Positions 47,061 through 57,460 of a stretch of 64,000 nucleotides of DNA are shown one piece after another. The translations under genes were made by a program, and so were the position numbers. This DNA is from Ceratothoa steindachneri (lineage: Eukaryota; Arthropoda; Malacostraca; Isopoda; Cymothoidae), in contig OZ018324.1 of NCBI GenBank assembly GCA_963969495.1, positions 50,157,361 through 50,221,360 on the forward strand, in the 5' to 3' direction. The notes under the pieces are model-generated. The model worked only from the letters and a program-made list of their open reading frames with translations, was not told the origin of the DNA and did not search any database. Within the stretch, counting starts at the first letter, position 1. The number at the start of each line of letters is the position of its first letter.

Positions 47061-48613
47061 GGACTCAGGTAAAGAGTGTGTTTGCCCCAACCTGGAATGA
47101 ATGGATGAAGGCTGGTAGGAGACTAACCTGTAAAATTAGCTTCTGACTAAGAAAATAGGAAAGGGGCTTGTATGGAAAGTAGTAGTTATTGAAGGTAGTG
47201 AAAAAAAAGTCGGGTACTAAAGTGGGCACTGGGGTGGGGAGGGCATGTTGCTCATCCAGGTATCGGGTATAACAGTCTGGAATATGGGGAAAACCCCTTG
47301 TGGGGATATGTCCTTGAAGATAACAATGAAAGCCATGGTAACAGACAACTAGCCCTGTCAAAGCAAAGCTGGAAAGGTTAACAGCAAAAGTGATGGTAAT
47401 TATTTGGGGGGGATGCATAAAATGTGCTGCTAGTAATTGCTTAAAGGTCAAAGAACAAGTAATTTGACCTTACAAAAGCAGTTTGCAAAAATCTTGAGAT
47501 TAAAAAAAAAACTTTCTTGTTTCCAAATTAGAAGAAAAGCATCAAAGAGATTTTTTTTTTTTAACAAGTGAAAAGGTGAAAACAACAGGATAAAAATGTT
47601 TCAATTCAAAAGACTGAGAAAGTTGGAAAAGAGGTTTGAGTCAGATATGGAGATTAAGTAGAAAAGTAAAAGTGTTAATTCTATTTTTATTTATCATTCC
47701 TTATTTCTCGGAACATTCTGAATAGCCCTCATAGATAAGAAGGATAACTAGAATGATATGAATATATGGAATATAAATGTGGGTCAATGGATGTATGAAG
47801 AACTTAAAAGACTAAGAGACCAGCCACAATAGCATTTACCCTGCCCTGTAGCAGTGTGAAGAGTTAGATTAAGTGAGTTATTAAAGAGTGCATGGAATAG
47901 TTTAACTGTGCTGATACGAAAGTGAGATCCTGATCAAGGTAGAGAGATAACTCATTCTCTAATGCATTATCATTTCCAAAACCTCAGCTTTGGTTTAGCA
48001 AATGCCTCTGCAGCATTCAGACTACCGGTGTTTATTGATCGCTTTCTTATTATGAAAGTTTTGAAGAGCACATGACTTTGATGAATGATGCATTAAGGAT
48101 TGTAGAAGGAGTGAGGGTGAAGGTAACAGTAGGTAAATGTGAATGGTTTGACAAAGAAATTGAATTACTCATGCATAAGGTGAGTGAACTTGGGTTGCAA
48201 GGGCCTGAGAACTGAAAATATTTCTCAGGCTACCTCATTCCCAATGAGAAGCAGCCTGCGATGTTTTCTGGCTTGCCAATGATTGTCAATCTGATCTTTA
48301 CATTTCTTTGTCTGTCTAGGGGGACATAATCCACAAGGCAATGGATAGATGGCCCAACTTACCCACTACTGGAAATAGTAAGCCATTGAATGTTAGGATG
48401 GGAAAGAATGTAGTTGAATGATGTGTACATAGGATGGGAAAGAATGTAGTTGAATGATGTGTACATACCTCCGTTTTTTGTTGAAGATTGATGTTCAACA
48501 AGTTAGTAGCTTGTCTTTTGATGTAGAGAAGGATTGTGATTCATAGTTTGTAAAGAAACAAATTGGATTGAAGTATGTTGTAGATTTGATTCAAATGGAA
48601 ATGGATAATGATA
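47061..48613. other. Unassigned CHK2 intron DNA
   Basis: AT-rich DNA with no recognised gene. It contains the 36-bp tandem duplication at 48,395-48,466. Confidence 0.5.
48395..48466. repeat. Perfect 36-bp tandem duplication
   Basis: Two identical adjacent units, 48,395-48,430 and 48,431-48,466, starting AGGATGGGAAAGAATGTAGT. Perfect identity means it is recent or an assembly artefact. Confidence 0.95.
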
Positions 48614-49832
48614 TGAGGGGCGGTCAATAAGTTTTGCGAATCGGTAGGGCAAAACAGAGGAAGGGGGATGGCTGTTTGTGGGAGTGTTAGGACAAGTTAT
48701 GACAAATCAGGACCTGAAGCCGCACGCTCCTGCCTCGTCTACTTAAGAAGCAGTAGCTGATCGCAGGTCGTCAGTCACAAGCTTTTCAACAATGGAGAAG
48801 GTTGAGCACTGCGCAGTGATAAAATTTTTAACCAAGGAAGGCAAGAATGCAAAAGAGATCCATAAATGCATGGTTGCAGTGTACACCGACACCACCCCTT
48901 CCTATGCAACCATTGCTCGGTGGAATAGGGAGTTCCACCATGGTCATGAGTCCCTTGAAGATGACCCCCGTCAGACGTTACCAACGAGGACAATGTGGCC
49001 CGTGTGGAGAGGATCATCCTCAAAAATCGACGGGTGAAGGTCGAAGAAATCGAGCGAGAACTTGGAATATCACATGGAAGTGTTATCAACATCATCCACG
49101 ACAATTTGGCCATAACCAAAGTCTCTGCCCGTTGGGTCCCTAGAAACTTCACGCCCCATGATCGACTTCAATATCGTCAAAGTTCGGAGTAGCTGCTGCT
49201 CCTGTACAACCAAAACCCGGCGGGATTCGAGTCACACATAGTGACAGGTGATGAAACGTGGGTTCATCACTGGGATCCCGAGACCAAGCTCGAAAGCATG
49301 GTCTTCCGGACCCAACCCTCAGCCGGGAAGATCATGGCCACCATCTTCTGGGATTCTGAGGGAGTATTGATAGTGGACTATGCGCCTCGTGGAAGGACCA
49401 TCACAGGCCAATATTACGCCGAGGAACTGGCTGGGTTGAAGAAGTGCATCCGTCAGAAGCGGCGCGGCAAGTTAACACGCTGTGTCCTGCTCCTCCACGA
49501 CAATGCCCCTGTCCACAAGGCCAGAGTTGCACAAGCTGCCCTGCGCGAGTGCGGATCCGACGAGCTCAACCTTCCCCCCTACAGTCCAGATCTGGCCCCT
49601 TGCGACTACTTTTTATTCCGCCAGCGCAAGGCTGCACTGCGTGGACGCCGGTTTGGGGACGATGAAGATGTCCAGCTCGCAGTCCAGGAGTGGATTGAAC
49701 AGCAGTCGGGAGATTTCTGGTTGTCGGCAATTCGAAGCCTCAGGGACAAGTGGTGCAAGTGCATTGAAGTCGAGGGTTCCTTATATCTCGTTTCCTTATA
49801 TCCGAATTGCCAAACTTATTGACTGCTCCTCG
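48614..49832 (+). mobile_element. Mariner, nearly full length, plus strand
   Basis: 1,219 bases between TA dinucleotides (48,612-48,613 and 49,833-49,834). The ends are imperfect inverted repeats: TGAGGGGCGGTCAATAAGTT on the left and, in complement, CGAGGAGCAGTCAATAAGTT on the right. It encodes the same transposase family as the minus-strand copy at 41,480. Unlike that copy it keeps the catalytic region. It lies about 200 bases from the CHK2 FHA exon at 50,039. Confidence 0.95.
48792..49822 (+). pseudogene. Mariner transposase, D,D34D (frameshift and stop)
   Basis: Starts MEKVEHCAVIKFLTKEGKNA. The N-terminal region has the paired helix-turn-helix layout; a 13-base deletion after EDDPR (compared with the other copy, near 48,974) shifts frame and removes the GRP hinge. 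The frame recovered at 48,995 has ERELGISHGSVINIIHDNL and WVPRN. A TAG follows LQYRQSSE near 49,190. Then TGDETWVHHWDPE (first Asp), LLHDNAPVHKA (second Asp) and YSPDLAPCDYFLF (third Asp) give a D,D34D triad with exactly 34 residues between the last two. The enzyme cuts and pastes DNA at TA sites; this copy is dead. Confidence 0.92.
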
Positions 49833-50038
49833 TAATAAGGTGATGATGATATTTTGGAACTGCAAGAGATGTCTGCTGGTTCAAGAGTTGAATAGAGATA
49901 GAGAATTAGTTTGAATAAGAGAGCAATTCAGACTGAATTTAAGAACCATGCAAAAATTTTGTAAGGATAGTGAAGATGCACTTAATCTTGTTATATGATT
50001 GGATTGGTGAAGATTATCCATGGAATGCAATTTCTTAC

Positions 50039-50196
50039 CTTTACTATTGGGAAGACTAAGTGAAATCTCATCATTACTCTGCAATATTTTTTTCTTATTT
50101 TTTCCAACTAAAACACGATTAATATAAGTGCCATTCTGTGAATTATCTTCAAGAATAACCACTACCTCTGAATCTGGTGTCTTTTGTCGATAAATT
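50039..50196 (-). CDS. CHEK2: CHK2 exon: second half of FHA domain
   Basis: 158 nt exon between acceptor TATCTTTTCAG and donor GTAAGA. It encodes IYRQKTPDSEVVVILEDNS, then QNGTYINRVLVG and a stretch ending EISLSLPNSK. Asn-Gly-Thr is the FHA signature that binds the phosphothreonine peptide; the Gly-Lys-rich turn and ISLS strand follow in the usual CHK2 order. It starts with one base completing Gln and ends with one base (G) completing a Val in the next exon. The exon sits between a mariner (ending 49,832) and a TA microsatellite with an I-type LINE (from about 50,350), so both flanking introns have been invaded close to the exon. Confidence 0.93.
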
Positions 50197-50352
50197 CTGA
50201 AAAGATAATAATAAAACTGATGTGTTCTAATTGTGGTGGCAGAAGAGGAATACCACCAACTGCATTTCATCAAAAGATACTAAATGTGACTGCAACCATG
50301 CATGAAATTGATTGGGAAAGAAGCTACACTGAGAATCCACGCCTTATTTTAA

Positions 50353-50441
50353 ATAATATATATATATATATATATACAGTAGCGATCAAAATAAGAGAAC
50401 GATAATTTAACTTTCCTTTAAAATTTGACAGAATATTTGTA

Positions 50442-50508
<67 letters not shown>
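50353..50508. repeat. TA microsatellite carrying a Tc1-like end fragment
   Basis: TA arrays at about 50,357-50,379 and 50,443-50,508 flank 64 bases that begin CAGTAGCGATCAAAATAAGA, resembling the terminus of Tc1-type transposons, which insert at TA. The right array abuts the 3' end of the family-2 LINE. Confidence 0.6.
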
Positions 50509-50511
<3 letters not shown>

Positions 50512-50539
50512 GTTTTGTGCTAAAATATTTTCTAAATAA

Positions 50540-53500
50540 TCAAAAGTTTGTTCCTTTAAGAGTTGTCTTTGATAAAAATTTAAACACCCAATTCATGATA
50601 AAGGTGTATTCATGTTTGGAAAGGATGCTCTTCAGAAACTGCTGAGGAAACATCCCTTGGCAAATAAAAAGAAAAAGCCTTTGCCTCAGAGTATGGAAAC
50701 GTAAGCATTCAGCAAATAGGTGGAGTACAGACATTGGTAATCCACAGTGAATGCACATTGGAGGCTGCTGAAGGCCTTCCATCAGAAAGCCATGTGTCAG
50801 ATGACAATGCCCAATTCTCAGATGGCATAGAAGAACATCCTAAGTATAGGTCCTAGTAGTGGGTGGCCAGGGGCGGACTGACTGTTTGATGGCATGCAGT
50901 TTAGTTGGGGGGGAGTTCATCCCAAGTCCTCTGCCACTGGCCAACCATACACTCACAGATGTATGGCACGGCATCACAGAAAGGAAGAGGAGCAGAGGTG
51001 GAGGTTCCTAGAGATGCAACTGCCTTGGCAATAGCATTTGCTCTCTCATTTCCTTTTATACCTATGTGGCTCGGTACCCAACAGAGTAAAACTTTGTGGA
51101 ATGGGGATAAAGAAAAAAGCCACTGTTGGATCTTTGAAACCAGTGGGTGATCTGGAAATAAAAAGACTAAAGCCTCCAAAGAGCTGAGGGAATCAGAGAA
51201 TATTGTATAAGATCCCGGTGATGAAGAAGCGATGGTATACAGTGCAGACAGTATCGCGACAAGCTCAGTCGTGAAGATAGAGGCTGTATTGGGCAGACAC
51301 ACAGACACATGACAGGAGGGTTAAGATAGCAGAAGCTCCTACCTCATCAGAGGATTTAGATGCATCTGTGTAGATAAAAGTGCTTGATTTGTGGCACAAA
51401 GAGGGTTCATAAAAGAATATTCGTAGAACCGAAGGCAAGAACTTGGTCTTTGGTTCTCCTGCCAGCACCTTGCAAACCCTCACAGGTGGCAATAGCCATG
51501 GAGGTACTTTAGGGATCTGATATGGAATAACTGCTAATTCCCTCAGTTGACCTGTATCTCCAATCATACGCAGGGCAAAGGGGAGAGTCAGTGAAGGAAA
51601 TCTGTCATATGAGGCCACCGAGTGAATATTATAGGTGCCATAATATACAGGTGAGTAGTGGAGCTGTTGCAGCCTGAAAAGGTACTGCAGGTTAAAATTA
51701 AGTCAGTGAAAGAATAGTGGAAGGACCCCACTCTCTGCATGGAGACTCCCTACTGGGGGGACTTGAATGCTCCCAAAGCTAGACGCACTCCATGGTTCAT
51801 AATAGAATTGAGCTTATCTAGGTTTGAGGATGAGGTTGAAGAGTACACCTGTGACCCATAATCCAGTTTAGACTCGATCAATGTTGTATACAAAAGCCAC
51901 AGGGTACGGCGATCACTTCCCCACAAAACATGTGATAGAAGTTTTAAAATATCCACTCTCTTCAAGTAGGATTTTTTCAAGGCAGTTATATGGGGGACCC
52001 AGGAGAGCTTTGAGTCAAAGATAACCCCAAGAAATTTACAATGAGGCTCAAACGAGATGGGGGAGCCATACAAAGATAAGGTTGGCTGTTCCCAGTCAAC
52101 TTGCCTGAAATTGTAGAAATGAACTGCCTTTGTTTTTGAGGGTGACAGTTGGAAGCCTTTTGCAGCGGCATTCTTGGCAATGATGTTAATGGCCAGTTGC
52201 AATTTACGGATGACAAATGCCAGCTGAGGCGATGCTGAAAAAATTGCCAGGTCATCCACATAAAGAGTTTTCATTACCTCTGCAAGAAGATCAGTAATAA
52301 TGCTGTTGATAGCAACCAAGAAGCAGGTGTCACTCAAAACGCTTCCCTGTGGCACACCCTCTATCTGATCAACAGGCTCTGATATGACATTTCCTACCCT
52401 AACACAGAATGTGCGTCCAGCAAGAACCTAGGAAGATGGCCTTTGATACCCCAGTCATATAGTTGCTTCAGGATACCATACATTCAGGTGGTGGCATATA
52501 CTTTTTCTAAATCAAAAAAGACAGCAATGGAGTGTTCTTTCTTTGAGAAAGCTTGTTGAATGCAATCCTCCATCCTGACCAGCAGGTCTGTGGTGCATTG
52601 TTTCTTTCTAAAACCCAACTGTGAGGGAGAAATAAGGTTGTGTTTCTCCAGAAGCCATACCAACCTGGCATTCACCATCCTTTCAAAAAGCTTGCATGGG
52701 GAATAAGTAAGAGTAATTGGGCGATAGTGGGTCGGAAGTGTCCCTTCCTTTCCTGGTTTATGAAGGCGAAGTATGATTGCTTCCCTCCAATTGGAAGGGA
52801 AACAGCCCTTAATCCAGATATAGTTAAATATATCAAGAAGATGTGAAATGAGTGTTGAATGCATATTCCTGATATCATAAGAGATACCATCAGGACCAGG
52901 TGTGGTGGATCTACATCTTTTAAGAGCACTTCAAAGTTCATGAACGGAAAAGAGCTTATTGCATGGTTCATTATTCATACAGGGATCCATGAATTTCAAG
53001 AGGACCTGCTCTTGTATTTTCCTGACATGTTGAAATTCTAAAGAATAATTGTTAGGGCTGGAAATGTCAGCAAATGTCTTTGCCAGGACATTTGAAATTC
53101 TGGACAAGTCTCCCAAAAGCTCGCCTGCTTCAACTATATTTGAGGCAGAGAAACCACTTGCTCTGCCCATGAGCTTTTTCACTCTTTTCCAGACTTTGTC
53201 TGGTAGAGTTTGGTGGTTGATAGAGTTGATGTACCCTTTAAAGGAAATTCAGCAAGTCTGGTGGAGGGTACGCTGTTGTACTGCCCTGGCTCAGCTATGA
53301 GCATACTTATTGATGGCAGTAGGGTTTTGATGGTAGCGACGACAAGCTCGCTTACACTCTGTCACCACTTTGCTGCATTTCTCAAACCAAAAAGGGAGAT
53401 GGGTCTTGTGGGAAGCAGTTTTGGAGAGGGGCATGGAAGAATTTGCCATCTGGTTGACATGATCATGGAAGTTCTCCAGGACCATGTCAATTTTGCCCTG

Positions 53501-54252
53501 AGGGAAGTGTCCAGAATGGTGAGAAAGGTATTTAAACTTTTGCCAATTGGCTTTCCTGGTGTTCCACCTATTGCCAAGTGGGAAAGGAGGGCCACCCAGG
53601 CATGGTCAGAACTGGAAAGTGATCACTTCCTCTCAGATCAGGATCCACCGACCAGCTGTAATCTGCTCTACAGTCTGAGGAACAAAGTGACAAATCTACA
53701 AAGGTAGAGATGTTGGTCTGGACATGGAAGGATGTTGGAGTGCCATCATTAAATAATGACATCCAAGATCTCCATAAGTCTCACAATCAGATTTCCTTTG
53801 GGGTTGCCATCATAGTCTCCACAAAGGTGGTGTCTTGCATTAAAGTCTCCAACTAGTAGGAATGGGGTCGGGAGTTGGTTGATGAGATTGGCTAATTTGT
53901 TAGCCAAATCTGAAGCAACTACGCCTTCACCAGGAGAGAAGTACAATGAGCAGACTGTGTATAAACGATTGGTATACACATGAATCGCCACTGCTTGAAG
54001 ATCTGTTCTCAATGGGATTGCTAAGTGAGAACAGTCTTCACGGACAAAAATAGCCGAACCATGAATGGGTTCTGGTAGATTCTTAAAATATCCCACATAG
54101 TGGGGGATATTGGGTAATTGACAAATACCCAATTGGGTCTCCAGTAATGTTATACAACAAGGGTTGTAATCATGAAGCAGGAGTTTGAATTCTTCCCATT
54201 TGGAGAAGATCCCTTGTAGATTCCAATCAACAATTGGAAACATATTCATCAT
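50540..54252 (-). pseudogene. Family 2 ORF2: endonuclease, RT, RNase H (broken)
   Basis: Endonuclease 54,252-53,600: IVDWNLQGIFSKWEEF, ITLLETQLG (Glu), LLVGDFNARHHL (Asp/Asn intact) and LRGSDHFPVL. RT 52,864-51,750: HYRPITLTYSPCKLFERMV, LGFRKKQCTTDLL, VFFDLEKVYATT, MPQGSVLSDTCFLVAINSII and TLYVDDLAIFS. RNase H 51,400-50,970: FIYTDASKSSDEVG, TTELVAILSALY, IFSDSLSSLEAL and WVPSHIGIKGNERANAIAK, where the last catalytic Asp is Asn. C-terminus 50,782-50,540: CIHCGLPMSVLHLFAEC. At least five frame changes occur. Confidence 0.85.
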
Positions 54253-54400
54253 TTAAGGGTAATTAAATTTTTCTTTGCACCTGGTGAAGGTGACTGGGGT
54301 TTTGAATCTTTTTGATTTTTAGGTGTAATTAACGTTTGAGGTATAGGTAGTTTGAATGTTTGGGGAATGGCTTTTTTTTTAGAGGGCAAAGAACCATCTG

Positions 54401-55876
54401 TCAGTTGTGTTGTGAATATGACAGGGTGTTTTTTGCTGGCAAAGATGCCTCCGAAGGTATTGGGTCCTCTGTACTGGTAGGTAGTAATGTCGAGAGAGAT
54501 GGTACCGAGTCATTCTGAGAGGTGATTGGTGGGTCAGCTGGGGTGGGTGAAGAAACTGCAGAAGGATGTTTCTCCTCTTCCAAAAGGGGCTACAGCCAAA
54601 GCTGGATCAGAAAAAATCCATTCAGCTTCTTCTGGAGTTACTGATGCTGTGGATGTAATAGGCTGGCTAGTTGTGACTGATGGACTCAAGGCGGATTCAG
54701 CGGGAGGAGGGTGGATGTCCAAAGGTGAAATGAACACCACACGAACATCCTTGGAATCTGCCTCCATGTCTTCAGGACATGTCAATGGTTGGTTAGATGC
54801 GGATGGAGGGAAGTCTGAGAAACGGCGAGTCCTCTTGCGCCTTGGTTTAGGAGAAGCATGAACCTTCCTAATGATTGGAGAGGAAGGAGGAGCATCATTC
54901 TGAGGCAGAGATTCTATTGGGGCTTCTTGATGGATATTCTGCATCTGTAAAAGTGGAGGTCTGAATGGTCTCTGCTGTCTGTTCTGGACTGGTCTGGTCG
55001 CTCTAAGAGCATCTGCAAAACTCACTCCTGGTTGTATGTATAATTCTTTAGCTCTCCTTCTAGCATCCTTCATGCTAACTTGGAATTTATTCCAAAGAGC
55101 AACAACTTCTCTCTCATACAAGAAAAAGGTGCATTGCTTAGAGATGGCTCGGTGATCGCCACCATAGTTGGCACAACAAGGGGGATGAGGGCATGGTGTT
55201 CCATGAAAATCAGAGGAACAATTGACACATACCCTCTCCTGTCTGCAGTGCTTACTGAAATGTCCAAAACCTTGACATTGAAAGCACCTACAGGGATTCT
55301 CCATGTAGGGCTTCACGGCAATACACAGATAACCGGCCTTGATATTCTTAGGGAGTTCCAACCTATTGAAAGTTAATATGATAGTCGGGGAAGGAACTCT
55401 TGGTGCCATTAACATTACAAGTGACGCGGTATGCACCAACTACCTTCTGAGAAGTCAGTTTAGCAACAAGCTGGTCCACATCATATTCAATAAGCTCCCC
55501 CAACCTGATAACCCCCTTGCAGGTGTTAAAGGTAGGATAGGCTGAAGGAGATATTGAGGGAAGCAAGAGAATCTAGTACTTTGATTTTTTGATGCTGATC
55601 AAATGAAGAGGACTCCACAACAAGGCAGCCATCATTCCTAGGTCACATTTGGGCAGGTTCACCACATTTGGCAACAAAGTCTTCATAGACATTGAAAATG
55701 TCAGCCTTACTTATTGTTGTATCATTGTCTGATTTTAAAACTACAAATCTATCATAATCAAGATCATCATCGACCTCGGAACCAAAAGGATCGAGTCTAC
55801 GAATATCACAGTCATTGGTGGCACGGGGACCAGAAGCCTGGGGCCTCTGGCAAAAGTTTTTATTATTTTTACCCAT
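54401..55876 (-). pseudogene. Family 2 ORF1, gag-like zinc-knuckle protein (broken)
   Basis: N-terminus MGKNNKNFCQRPQASG, DLDYDRFVVLKSDNDT and FVAKCGEPAQM, then a TGA (likely decayed Trp). After frame changes: LGELIEYDVDQLVAKLTSQK, ITLTFNRLELPKNIKAGYLC-like sequence, then knuckles CFQCQGFGHFSKHC and CVNCSSDFHGTPC, a third damaged cluster (CCANYGGDHRAISKQC), SFADALRATRP and a Pro/Ser-rich tail with KPRRKRTRRFSDFP. Codons 55,439-54,534 (301 aa) are open. It shares its N-terminal motif with the ORF1 at 1-399. Confidence 0.82.
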
Positions 55877-55929
55877 AAATATTTATATTAAAAGAACATG
55901 TACCCCTGGGAAAGTGGAGTCATATTACT

Positions 55930-56830
55930 GTAGCTGCCCCCAGACTAGGTGCTTTACACTCTCCTCAGGGTAGCCTTCTCCCACGCTACAGCTGTTGTTT
56001 TAAAAACAGTGCAACGTCATGAATGGAAGTTTGACAACGGCTAAGACCCACGCTGTGAACCGCTATCAGCCCCAGAACAAGTGCGGCCTTCAAGGCGATT
56101 CCTCCTGTGAACAAGATCGGCAACCCGTACAGCGGTACTCAACACACGGGTGTGAGGATTCTTAGTCTGACTCCTCCACAATGGCCTGTTCAGCAAGGTA
56201 GGACCCTTGAAGACAGACTGATGGACAATAATGGCCATCAGTCTTCACTGACATAGCCCACTGTGTCATTGAAGTACCTAAGTCCCTCCACCACAACACG
56301 GTGATCCTCAAGGAGGGGTTCTTGTGGAAAGACAAGGAGTTGAGGGGATAGCGATGGTGAAAGGGACAAAGGAAGAAATACACCAGCTTCCCCAGGCCTC
56401 CTCAGAGTGTTCAAGTGAACCTATTGAGGGGGCCTTCCCTATGTTCCCTCTGGTCATGGGATGTGCAGTTCTCCTCAACACCAAGTTTAACAGCAAACAA
56501 AGAAAACTCCCTCCTTTTCCCTTACAGGTTCTCGAACCAGAGGCCATGCTGGTCCTCCAGGTTCAGTTATAGCAGAGGTGGCAGCTCCAGCTACACCATC
56601 CAACATCTTTTGGTAGAGAGACGGTTGAGAGGATAGTCATAGAAATAAGAGATGCTGATAGGGACCAGAAGAAACCACATCAGCTTCCACACACCCTGGC
56701 AAAGGATTCAAGTCAACCCAATGGTTGGGACCTTCCCTATTTGCAATCAAGCTGGGAGGGCATGCTACTCCTCCAGGTACCAAGTGCAACAGGCTACGCA
56801 GGGTAAAGAGGAAAATTTTCAAGGTTTAGG
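55930..56830. repeat. Unclassified dispersed repeat, tandemly arranged units
   Basis: Two related units near 56,340-56,480 and 56,620-56,810; the second has CAAGTCAACCCAATGGTTGG and CTCCTCCAGGTACCAAGTGC. They adjoin the 5' side of the family-2 LINE. Confidence 0.55.
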
Positions 56831-57351
56831 TGGAGTGTAGACTGCAGGATGAAAAACAAATAGGCAAAGCAGACAAGTTTAGCAGAATATTTGTGGAATA
56901 AACCAAACAGACAATCATGATTACCCATGATGTGACTTTCAAAAGACAGAATAACTTATGCCAACATGCTCAAACCTTGAACCTCACAGACAGATACAAC
57001 ATATCCTCAATTAAACAAGTGTTGAGCCATCCAAATTGACAGCTCTCCTGGCAGATATAGGCTGGCCATAAATGGCAGACTGGGGGTACAACCAAGCAAG
57101 TCTTGAGATTAATATCTTCCTACCACTTGAGACAATGAAGAAGCTCAAAGTGGAGAAGGAAAAGGATGGAAGAAGAACAATCTGCTGCTGGCTAACAACA
57201 TAATAAAGCTGATTTTATGAATATATTCCAAATAAGGGGTGAAATACATAAATGATTGAGTATACATAAATAAGACCAAGTCCATTACAACAAAATAACA
57301 GGATACTTTAAGTAAATATTTATAAGGCCAAAATAGAAAATGCTAACTTAC
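56831..57351. other. CHK2 intron sequence, nothing recognised
   Basis: About 520 bases of AT-rich intron DNA before the donor of the first recognised exon. Confidence 0.5.
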
Positions 57352-57460
57352 TGAAAGTGAAGTTTTGATATAGTTGAAAGAAGAGATTCATTTAGAGAAT
57401 CCCCAGATAATCTATGCGTAACATTCCCTCTTCCAAACGTATAATGATCATCTGTCAAAT
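57352..57460 (-). CDS. CHEK2: CHK2 exon: first half of FHA domain
   Basis: First recognisable coding exon, 109 nt. It begins after an acceptor (TTTTTGTTTCAG) and supplies the last two bases of a split Asp codon, so an earlier exon ending in phase 1 must exist. It encodes LTDDHYTFGRG, holding the FHA Gly-Arg pair that contacts the peptide backbone, and ends in STISKLHF, where Ser-Lys-x-His matches the conserved phosphopeptide-binding SxxH motif. The donor GTAAGT leaves a split codon completed to Gln by the exon at 50,196. Similarity to the CHK2 FHA core is clear; the upstream conserved Trp-containing segment was not found. Confidence 0.9.

Larger units (their letters stand above)
50520..55900 (-). 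mobile_element. I-type non-LTR retrotransposon, family 2 (near full length, dead)
   Basis: Minus-strand LINE of about 5.4 kb with ORF1 (zinc knuckles) and ORF2 (endonuclease, RT with YVDD, RNase H, C-terminal Cys/His segment). It has the same plan as family 1 but is clearly different in sequence and far more AT-rich. Its 3' end lies next to a TA array near 50,510. It fills most of the intron between the two FHA exons of CHK2, in the gene's orientation. Confidence 0.88.
7857..57460 (-). other. CHEK2: CHK2 checkpoint kinase gene (partial, 8 exons recognised)
   Basis: Gene span from the first recognised coding exon to a candidate polyadenylation signal. CHK2 is the nuclear serine/threonine kinase that acts downstream of ATM after DNA damage; its FHA domain binds phosphothreonine and drives dimerisation. 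Eight minus-strand exons of 109, 158, 128, 129, 204, 209, 199 and 198 nt join in phases 1, 2, 1, 0, 0, 0, 2 and 0 and give about 444 codons without an internal stop. Domain order is FHA, short linker, full kinase domain, basic tail, as in CHK2/loki. Introns are about 7.2, 16.9, 12.3, 3.9, 0.28, 2.7 and 5.0 kb, filled with transposons. The N-terminal SQ/TQ cluster and start codon were not found and may lie above 57,461 or outside the window. Expression cannot be judged from sequence. Confidence 0.93.

Noticed and set aside
53210..53707. 165-codon plus-strand ORF
   Set aside because: Antisense to family-2 ORF2 between endonuclease and RT; no independent likeness.
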